Positions 1 through 5,071 of a stretch of 5,071 nt of DNA are shown piece by piece. The position numbers and the translations under genes are program-made. The first letter of the stretch is position 1, and every line of letters starts with the position of its first letter. Source of the DNA: Candidatus Poseidoniaceae archaeon (GTDB lineage Archaea; Thermoplasmatota; Poseidoniia; Poseidoniales; Poseidoniaceae); the NCBI GenBank assembly GCA_030741455.1, contig JASLVI010000112.1:1-5071 (forward strand), in the 5' to 3' direction. The notes below the pieces were generated by a model. The model saw only the letters and a program-made list of their open reading frames with translations. It made no database searches and was not told the DNA's origin.

Positions 1-278
1 AAGAGATGTGGAGCACATAGATTCACTAGAATTTGTGCTAGGATCAAGAATGTAAAACGAATTATTGCTTTCCTGAGTGTCCACTTCGATTGAACTGTTA
101 CCCAGCCGCCCACTGTTACAAACAAGGGGGCTGCTAGTCCGCCCAAACCAGCGATAACAATTGCAAAAAGAGTTGTTGTTGATGCCTCTGAAGGCGCCCA
201 TGTAGCTGCAGCATGCACCATCACCATGAGTAAAATTGCAAGACCTCTCAATTGATCGATGTCTTGTCGTCGATTCAT
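1..278 (-). CDS. Membrane acyltransferase-like protein, N-terminal part (HGSNAT_cat/DUF1624-like)
   Basis: This is the first 92 codons of a gene cut by the left edge; the reading frame is open from an ATG at 278-276 to base 1. The protein starts MNRRQDIDQLRGLAILLMVM and continues with VH. The pattern R-x-x-D-x-x-RGLAILLM-x-x-x-H, with Arg11 and His22, is typical of the first membrane segment of the heparan-alpha-glucosaminide N-acetyltransferase (DUF1624) family. A second hydrophobic stretch at about residues 36-60 contains LAAPLFVTVGGW, resembling that family's PLF-x-x-x-x-G segment. A third lies at about residues 70-88. The likely role is moving acyl groups to a sugar or other acceptor across the cytoplasmic membrane; the substrate is unknown. 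The YeiB/DUF418 and acyltransferase_3 families start similarly and cannot be excluded on 92 residues. A GGTGA motif sits 6 bases before the ATG, at the end of purQ, so the gene is probably the last visible member of the purL-purQ transcript. I am fairly sure of the gene and less sure of the family. Confidence 0.72.
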   Translation of the reverse strand, partial: MNRRQDIDQLRGLAILLMVMVHAAATWAPSEASTTTLFAIVIAGLGGLAAPLFVTVGGWVTVQSKWTLRKAIIRFTFLILAQILVNLCAPHL

Positions 279-284
279 CAACCG

Positions 285-289
285 TCACC
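285..289 (-). promoter_or_regulatory. Likely ribosome binding site of the membrane acyltransferase-like gene
   Basis: GGTGA overlaps the last codon and stop of purQ and lies 6 bases before the ATG at 278-276. It supports that start and suggests that translation may pass from purQ to the next gene. The motif is short and could be chance. Confidence 0.45.
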
Positions 290-1118
290 GCTGACTTCGA
301 ACGTATTCAACTGCATTACGGAAGATTTGCAAACCTTCCCCTTCCCAGTCATCGCTAATATTCATTGAAGTATGTTCAGGATGGAGCCACATACTGTAGA
401 ACGCTTCAGGGTGCGGCATGAGACCAAAAACAAGCCCCGTTGCATCACAAATACCAGCAATATTCCTCATGCTACCATTTGGACTAATTGGGAATGGGAG
501 GGGTTCGTCTTGAATCCCTTCACCATGCGGCGCCAATGGATCAACATAGCGAACAGTTAGTTGGTGATTGGAATTGAGGTCATCGAGTTCTTCCGGCGTG
601 GGCATAACGAATCTTCCTTCACCATGGCGTACGGGGCATTCGATTCGTTCGATATCTTTGGTCCATATACATGGGCTCTGGGAATCGAATTCCAACGTTA
701 CCCAACGGTCCTCATATCGTCCTGTGTTATTGAGTGTCAGACTTGCTCGTTGTACCAAGTCAGGTTCGATTGAGGCGTTGTTTGGACCCGGTAGTAAACC
801 CGTTTTTACGAGTGCTTGGAAGCCATTGCAAATACCAATGATCGGTTTCCCGTCCTTAACAAATTGCTGGAGTTGTTCGCGTAAGGCAAAGCGCAAACGA
901 TTGCCGAGGAGTCGGCCACTGCCAAGGTGATCACCAAAAGAAAAACCACCAGGAACTGCCAAGATGTCAAATTCTGAGAGTTGGCGTTCCCCTTGAACGA
1001 GAAGATTGACATGCACGCGCTCCGATTCAGCACCTACCATTTCGAAGACTGCTGCTGTTTCTCGATCGCAATTGATACCAAAACCAAACAAGACGCAAAC
1101 CTTGACCTCTTGGCTCAT
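285..1118 (-). CDS. purQ: FGAM synthase, glutaminase subunit PurQ
   Basis: This 277-residue protein is a class I glutamine amidotransferase. It hydrolyses glutamine and hands ammonia to PurL, which converts FGAR to FGAM in cytoplasmic de novo purine synthesis. The N-terminus has VCVLFGFGINCDRET (residues 7-21), the PurQ form of the first strand and loop. It is followed by VPGGFSFGDHLGSGR (55-69). The nucleophile elbow is GICNGFQ (95-101) with catalytic Cys97. PVRHGEGRF is at 162-170. The remaining catalytic pair is His236 and Glu238 in GLMPHPEAF (232-240). All triad residues are present, so the enzyme should be active. It is longer than Bacillus-type PurQ (roughly 225-230 residues); the extra length appears to lie in the middle and in a C-terminal segment around 241-262. 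The start ATG overlaps the purL stop as ATGA, and the fit to the family N-terminus supports it. The downstream gene follows after 6 bases. Confidence 0.97.
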   Translation of the reverse strand: MSQEVKVCVLFGFGINCDRETAAVFEMVGAESERVHVNLLVQGERQLSEFDILAVPGGFSFGDHLGSGRLLGNRLRFALREQLQQFVKDGKPIIGICNGFQALVKTGLLPGPNNASIEPDLVQRASLTLNNTGRYEDRWVTLEFDSQSPCIWTKDIERIECPVRHGEGRFVMPTPEELDDLNSNHQLTVRYVDPLAPHGEGIQDEPLPFPISPNGSMRNIAGICDATGLVFGLMPHPEAFYSMWLHPEHTSMNISDDWEGEGLQIFRNAVEYVRSQR

Positions 1119-4100
1119 TCAATCGCCCCCGTCAAATCTAACGCCTCTTTCCAAGAAGTGGTAAGTTCGTCAATATCGGCCTGAATGATTGTTTCATACC
1201 CGTCTTCTACAATGAGTTCAGATGATTCTGTAACCATGCCGATCAAGTGAATATCGGCGCCTTCCATCAGTTCTACAAAGGAGAGTTCGTGTTCGGCCTC
1301 AACAGAAACAACGATTCGCCCAAGTGATTCGCTCCACAATCGAGTAAATGCGTCGCCTTCTCCAATACCATCGATGTCGACAAGTGCTCCACAACGCCCA
1401 CCAATGCACATTTCTGCCAATGCGATCGCTAAACCACCTTCACTACAATCATGTGCCGTACGTATCAATCCATTTTGAATCGATGTCGAAACTTTTCGAT
1501 ATACTTCTAATTGTTCGGTTGGGTGTTGAAGGAGAGGGACTTGTCCTCCAATACCTGTTGTATCGCCTCGTTCCTTCAGGTGGAAGGCCACTTCAGAAGC
1601 CCCAAGTTCCTCATAAGTTGTGCCAACGAGATATATTCGCTCCCCATGATGTTTGAAATTCGATGTTGCGGTCTTACGAACATCTGGCTGATTACCGAAT
1701 AATGAAAATAACATAGTTGGGGGGATGGAAATCTTGTTTGGCCATACTCCATAATCGTTCTTCATTGAGTCTTTTCCGGAAACACAAGGAAGTCGATAAG
1801 CCCGGCAAACCCGCTCAAGTTCTCGATTCGCACGAACGAGTTGGGCGAGTTTGAACTTTCCATCGGGTGTCTTTTCAGATTCGATTGGATCTGGCCAACA
1901 GAAATTATCAAGACCAGCCATCTTATCGATGTCAACACCAACACAAACTGCATTTCGAACCGCTTCATCAATGGATGCGGCAACCATAGCTCCAGCATCG
2001 ATATCTGAGTAACGAGGAGCAATTCCACAAGAAACAACCAATCCTTGTGCGTCACCATGAATTGGAGCAATGAGTCCTGCATCACCAGGTCCATCCCGTT
2101 CAACACCAACAAAGGGTTTCACAACGGTTTGTGCAATGACCTCATGGTCGTACTGTCGAACCCATGTTTCTTTCGAAGCAATGTTTGGCCGGGCGAGCAT
2201 CTCTTTGAGGAGTGATGATTGATCGATATCTTTGGGGGGAGTGAAGGATTCGTGTTGTGGTGGAATCCATTCAGATTCCAATTCGAGTTGTGGTACGCCG
2301 TCATGAAGGAATGTTATGGGAAGATAGGCTACAGTTTCTTCTCCATGTTTAACATGAAAATAACCTGTGTCTGTAAAAGTGGCAACTGGGGTTGCTTCCA
2401 CTTCATGAAGTTGGGCAAGGGCTTCAAATGCCTCTTTGTCCTTTGGCGCTACTGCGACTGTCATTCGTTCTTGAGATTCGGAAACAAGAATCTCCCATGA
2501 AGATAGTCCTTCTTGCTTAAGAGGGACTTTACCAAGATCGATTTCACAGCCGTTCGTATACTCTGCCATTTCTCCAATTGATGAAGAAAGCCCGCCAGCG
2601 CCATTGTCCGTTGTGCATGTAATCAAACAGGCATCACGGGCTTCAAGAAGCATGTCCATCATTTTCTTCTGAGTGATTGGATCACCGATTTGAACAGCAC
2701 TTGATGGCGATTCATCTGTTAATTCGAGTGACGAAAATGTCGCACCGTGTATGCCATCGGAGCCGACTCTGCCTCCAACCATGTAAACCAAATCACCAGC
2801 AGTTGGGTTCTTTTCATGAGATTCACGCCCGTCAGCAAGTCGTCGAGGCATCAAGCCGACTGTGCCGCAATAAACCAATGGCTTTCCGATATATCGCTCA
2901 TCGAAGACAATTGAACCATTGATTGTTGGGATCCCAGACTCATTCCCACCGACTCGAACACCAGCATGAACGCCACGAAGAACACGGGATGGATGGAACA
3001 GTGTGGAAGGTAATTCTCCTGACCAATCTGGTGGGCCAAAGCAGAAAACGTCCGTATTGGCGATTGGTCTTGCCCCTAAACCAGTCCCGAGAATGTCTCG
3101 GTTAACGCCGACAATTCCTGTCATAGCGCCGCCATAAGGATCGAGAGCTGATGGTGAGTTGTGGGTTTCGGCTTTCATGCAAATCGACCAATCGTCATTC
3201 CAAGCGATAACTCCGGAATTGTCATGGAAAACCGAAAGAAGCCAATCAACCTCCTTTGCCATATCATGGGTTGGCTTCATGATGTGTGTCTTAAACAGTG
3301 AATCAACAACTGTGTCTTCATTCGTTTCAGTGTCGATATGATGGATTTTACTTGCAAAAATCTTGTGTTTACAATGTTCACTCCACGTTTGCGCAAGGCA
3401 TTCGAGTTCTACATCAGTCGGAGCGTTTGGTGAAATACCGGCCAGTTCTCGTGCTGCACGAGTGGCCTCATCCCGGTAATGATCTCGAATGGTTTGCATT
3501 TCATTGAGATTCAATGCAAGAAGGCCTTCGTTTGACAATTTAATCAATTGCTCATCCTCGACTTCGAGATTGATGGTTGCAGGGGCCTGTCGCTCGGTTT
3601 TAGGCCGATTTGGGTATGTGAGTTTTGCTGCTTGACCTGTTTCCAACTGATCTTTTGTAGTAAGAATTGATTTCTGAATCAATCCATTGAACAGTGTTGA
3701 TGCAAGCCACTCATGCTCGATTTGTTCTGGAAGTTCGAGGAAAGCATAAGAGATGTAGGTTGAAATCGAAGATTCTCCTTCTGGGAATAAAATCTTGAAG
3801 CCATCATTTGCCGCAGCCCCTGGGTTGTCCGTCACACCTGGTTTGAAACCCACAGTTACAGTGAGTGAGGGTGTGTTTGGGAAGAAGTTCTTGTCCTCGA
3901 GAAGTGATGTGTTAGTTGCTCCGTATTCAATAATTGGATCAGAGAATATATCCTGCACGCGTGGTTCAATTTCAGATGCGCTGTGGTGGCTTCGTATGAG
4001 ATAGCCGCGAATGCTCCGAACTTTTCCAACATCGATTCCATGATCTGCGAAAAGTTGACGCTGTACAACATCTCCGAGGACATCTCGCATTCCCTCCGTT

Positions 4101-4159
4101 TGCAACGGGGTGACTTCGACTCTGACTTCCTGCATCGCCATTGCTTCCGACCTAGTCAC
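1115..4159 (-). CDS. purL: FGAM synthase, PurS-PurL fused synthetase subunit
   Basis: This protein catalyses the ATP-dependent conversion of FGAR to FGAM using ammonia from PurQ. The open frame encodes 1,014 residues. Residues 10-80 and 98-166 look like two PurS-like units; the first ends DIFSDPIIEYG and the second opens VTVGFKPGVTDNPG. The linker domain follows, with APTDVE (246-251) and WSEHCKHK (259-266). The first AIR-synthase-type module holds KAETHNSPSALDPYGGAMTG (329-348), GGRVGSDGIHGATF (462-475) and TTDNGAGGLSSS (516-527). The second holds GDAGLIAPIHGD (692-703), VSGKDSMKNDYG (793-804) and TAHDCSEGGLAIALAEM (901-917). There is no C-terminal glutaminase; that is purQ, whose start overlaps the purL stop by 4 bases. 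The length fits neither short Bacillus-type PurL (about 740) nor the single-chain enzyme (about 1,290). The frame opens at GTG 4159, but ATG 4141 or 4135 are possible; 4135 has the best-spaced ribosome binding site and would give 1,006 residues. The function is secure; only the start is open. Confidence 0.97.
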   Translation of the reverse strand: MTRSEAMAMQEVRVEVTPLQTEGMRDVLGDVVQRQLFADHGIDVGKVRSIRGYLIRSHHSASEIEPRVQDIFSDPIIEYGATNTSLLEDKNFFPNTPSLTVTVGFKPGVTDNPGAAANDGFKILFPEGESSISTYISYAFLELPEQIEHEWLASTLFNGLIQKSILTTKDQLETGQAAKLTYPNRPKTERQAPATINLEVEDEQLIKLSNEGLLALNLNEMQTIRDHYRDEATRAARELAGISPNAPTDVELECLAQTWSEHCKHKIFASKIHHIDTETNEDTVVDSLFKTHIMKPTHDMAKEVDWLLSVFHDNSGVIAWNDDWSICMKAETHNSPSALDPYGGAMTGIVGVNRDILGTGLGARPIANTDVFCFGPPDWSGELPSTLFHPSRVLRGVHAGVRVGGNESGIPTINGSIVFDERYIGKPLVYCGTVGLMPRRLADGRESHEKNPTAGDLVYMVGGRVGSDGIHGATFSSLELTDESPSSAVQIGDPITQKKMMDMLLEARDACLITCTTDNGAGGLSSSIGEMAEYTNGCEIDLGKVPLKQEGLSSWEILVSESQERMTVAVAPKDKEAFEALAQLHEVEATPVATFTDTGYFHVKHGEETVAYLPITFLHDGVPQLELESEWIPPQHESFTPPKDIDQSSLLKEMLARPNIASKETWVRQYDHEVIAQTVVKPFVGVERDGPGDAGLIAPIHGDAQGLVVSCGIAPRYSDIDAGAMVAASIDEAVRNAVCVGVDIDKMAGLDNFCWPDPIESEKTPDGKFKLAQLVRANRELERVCRAYRLPCVSGKDSMKNDYGVWPNKISIPPTMLFSLFGNQPDVRKTATSNFKHHGERIYLVGTTYEELGASEVAFHLKERGDTTGIGGQVPLLQHPTEQLEVYRKVSTSIQNGLIRTAHDCSEGGLAIALAEMCIGGRCGALVDIDGIGEGDAFTRLWSESLGRIVVSVEAEHELSFVELMEGADIHLIGMVTESSELIVEDGYETIIQADIDELTTSWKEALDLTGAIE
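1126..1130 (-). promoter_or_regulatory. Possible ribosome binding site of purQ inside the purL end
   Basis: A GGGGG run in the last codons of purL ends 7 bases before the purQ ATG (1118-1116). Its spacing suits a Shine-Dalgarno site, though the match is plain G-richness rather than a full AGGAGG. With the ATGA overlap, reinitiation by ribosomes finishing purL is an equally good explanation. Confidence 0.35.
4144..4148 (-). promoter_or_regulatory. Likely ribosome binding site deciding the purL start
   Basis: GGAAG lies 8 bases before the ATG at 4135-4133. The same motif is only 2 bases from the ATG at 4141-4139, which is too close, though an AGG at 4153-4151 is 9 bases from that ATG. The GTG at 4159-4157 has no good motif at normal distance; the nearest purine-rich stretch, AAAGAG at 4180-4175, is 15 bases away. 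This favours a protein starting MQEVRVEVTP. Confidence 0.45.
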
Positions 4160-4187
4160 AGTTCATCACATACGCTCTTTGAACACT

Positions 4188-4206
4188 ACGGAGGAGTTTA
4201 CTCCGT
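4188..4206 (-). other. Small inverted repeat across the uvrA stop codon
   Basis: ACGGAG (4206-4201) and CTCCGT (4193-4188) are perfect 6-base inverted arms around a 7-base loop that contains the uvrA TAA. An alternative 4-base stem, GGAG-TAAA-CTCC, uses part of the same bases. No T-run follows on either strand, so it is not a standard intrinsic terminator. It might be a weak pause or an RNA-processing hairpin, or chance. Confidence 0.3.
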
Positions 4207-5071
4207 CTTGAGCATGGATTGGAGGAATTGTCCGGTATGGCTTCTGTCTACTTTAGCAACTTCTTCGGGCGTTCCTTGTGCAACGATTAGCCCCCCGCGA
4301 TCGCCCCCCTCTGGCCCAAGATCGATGACATAATCACTGCATTTTACGACATCAAGATGGTGTTCAATTACAACGACAGTGTGTCCTTTCATTCGTAATT
4401 CAAGCAGTACATCGATGAGGAGTTGAACATCACTAAATGAAAGCCCGGTCGTTGGTTCGTCCAATATGTAAACCGTGTGTTTGTGTGGCGGCCTACGCAA
4501 CTCACTCGCAAGTTTGACCCGTTGTGCTTCACCACCAGAAAGTGTCGTTGCGGGTTGCCCGAGTCGAATATAGGCAAGCCCAACAGCATTCAGCGTCTCA
4601 AGGGTTCGATGTATTTTCTTGTGGTTCTTGAAGAATGTAACTGCTTCACCGACGGGCATTTGCAATACATCATGGATGGTTTTTCCTTTCCATGTCACTT
4701 CAAGACATTCACGAGTGTATCGTTTGCCATTACATATATCGCACTCAATCCAAACATCGGGAAGGAAATTCATTTCCAATTTGATTGATCCTGCTCCAGA
4801 GCATGCTTCACAACGCCCTCCTTTAACGTTGAAGCTGAACGTTCCTGGTGTGTAGCCACGTTCTTTTGCAAGGGTTGTGTTTGAGAACAGTTTTCGAATT
4901 TCATCGAAAACTTTGGTGTATGTTGCTGGGTTGGAACGTGGTGTACGGCCGATAGGTGATTGATCGATTATAATGGCTTTGTCAACATGCTGGAGTCCTT
5001 CAATACTGGAATGTTTGCCGGGTAATTTCTCAGCATTGTGTAAATGTCGCTGTAATGCAGGCGCAAGAATG
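4198..5071 (-). CDS. uvrA: Excinuclease ABC subunit A (UvrA), C-terminal part
   Basis: UvrA is the damage-sensing ABC-type ATPase that loads UvrB in nucleotide excision repair. The 290 C-terminal residues are present, roughly a third of the usual 940 or so; the gene is cut by the right edge. From the N-terminal side of the fragment there is IDQSPIGRTPRSNPATYT (35-52), the family's Q-loop region. RGYTPGTFSFNVKGGRCEAC (71-90) follows. The second zinc finger has Cys87, Cys90, Cys110 and Cys113 in a C-x2-C-x19-C-x2-C pattern. The ABC signature TLSGGEAQRVKLASEL is at 176-191, Walker B YILDEPTTGL at 201-210, and the His-loop VIEHHLDV at 234-241. The end, IDLGPEGGDRGGLIVAQGTP (249-268), is typical. 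The Walker A of this second ATPase module should lie just beyond the edge. The frame stays open well upstream of the Met at residue 100, which is internal and not a start. Small departures from the usual motifs are GLSFSDV and EHHLD where many relatives have GLHF-x-D and EHNLD. The gene ends 38 bases before the purL frame. Confidence 0.97.
   Translation of the reverse strand, partial: ILAPALQRHLHNAEKLPGKHSSIEGLQHVDKAIIIDQSPIGRTPRSNPATYTKVFDEIRKLFSNTTLAKERGYTPGTFSFNVKGGRCEACSGAGSIKLEMNFLPDVWIECDICNGKRYTRECLEVTWKGKTIHDVLQMPVGEAVTFFKNHKKIHRTLETLNAVGLAYIRLGQPATTLSGGEAQRVKLASELRRPPHKHTVYILDEPTTGLSFSDVQLLIDVLLELRMKGHTVVVIEHHLDVVKCSDYVIDLGPEGGDRGGLIVAQGTPEEVAKVDRSHTGQFLQSMLKTE

Noticed and set aside
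568..930. A 120-codon plus-strand open frame opposite purQ
   Set aside because: It lies wholly inside the clear purQ gene on the other strand, is rich in Ser/Arg/Pro, has no recognisable motif, and reads as an antisense shadow.
1762..2112. A 116-codon minus-strand frame within purL
   Set aside because: It is an alternate frame of purL, whose own frame carries conserved motifs through the same bases.
4160..4197. A promoter or purine-responsive riboswitch upstream of purL
   Set aside because: The gap is too short for a purine riboswitch, and I could find no convincing -35/-10 pair or archaeal TATA box in it.
4188..4206. The inverted repeat at the uvrA stop as a rho-independent terminator
   Set aside because: The stem is only 6 bases with a 7-base loop, and no T-run follows on either strand.
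3983..4333. A 116-codon plus-strand open frame spanning the purL start and uvrA end
   Set aside because: It runs antisense to two well-supported genes, shows no family motif, and its composition follows their reverse complement.
4198..4779. A short 193-residue gene starting inside uvrA
   Set aside because: The same frame continues without a stop to the right edge and encodes typical UvrA sequence, including the first two zinc-finger cysteines.
252..4968. The 9-base string TTGATCGAT at 252-260, 2219-2227 and 4960-4968, as a possible repeated site
   Set aside because: In all three places it is the reverse complement of in-frame codons for Ile-Asp-Gln in different proteins, with unrelated surroundings. 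Codon preference explains it better than a binding site.

Overview
All four genes in this window read on the minus strand. In transcription order (right to left) they are: the 3' end of uvrA (4198-5071, cut by the right edge), purL (about 1115-4159), purQ (285-1118), and the 5' end of a membrane protein (1-278, cut by the left edge). There is almost no non-coding DNA. The gaps are 38-62 bases between uvrA and purL, depending on the purL start, a 4-base overlap between purL and purQ, and 6 bases between purQ and the membrane protein. I see no tRNA, rRNA, CRISPR array, insertion sequence or attachment site.

purL and purQ together encode phosphoribosylformylglycinamidine (FGAM) synthase, the fourth step of de novo purine synthesis. 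The arrangement lies between the two best-known ones. The glutaminase is a separate PurQ, as in Bacillus-type enzymes. PurL is about 1,006-1,014 residues, because its N-terminus carries what look like two PurS-like units ahead of the linker and the two AIR-synthase-type modules. No separate purS is therefore needed here. The ATGA stop/start overlap suggests coupled translation of the two subunits.

uvrA encodes the damage-recognition ATPase of UvrABC nucleotide excision repair. Its C-terminal third is intact, including the second zinc finger and the ABC signature, Walker B and His-loop motifs. The last gene begins like an integral-membrane acyltransferase of the heparan-alpha-glucosaminide N-acetyltransferase (DUF1624) type, but only 92 residues are visible.

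The organism cannot be named from this window. The tight packing, moderate base composition and PurS-PurL fusion with a separate PurQ suggest a free-living prokaryote. Deltaproteobacteria-like, planctomycete-like and marine Group II archaeal lineages are all possible from memory of the families, and none is proven. This is mostly ordinary housekeeping DNA. I found no convincing new biological system; the points worth a second look are the PurL architecture and start site, a few motif substitutions, and the unlinked-looking functions packed into one gene run.
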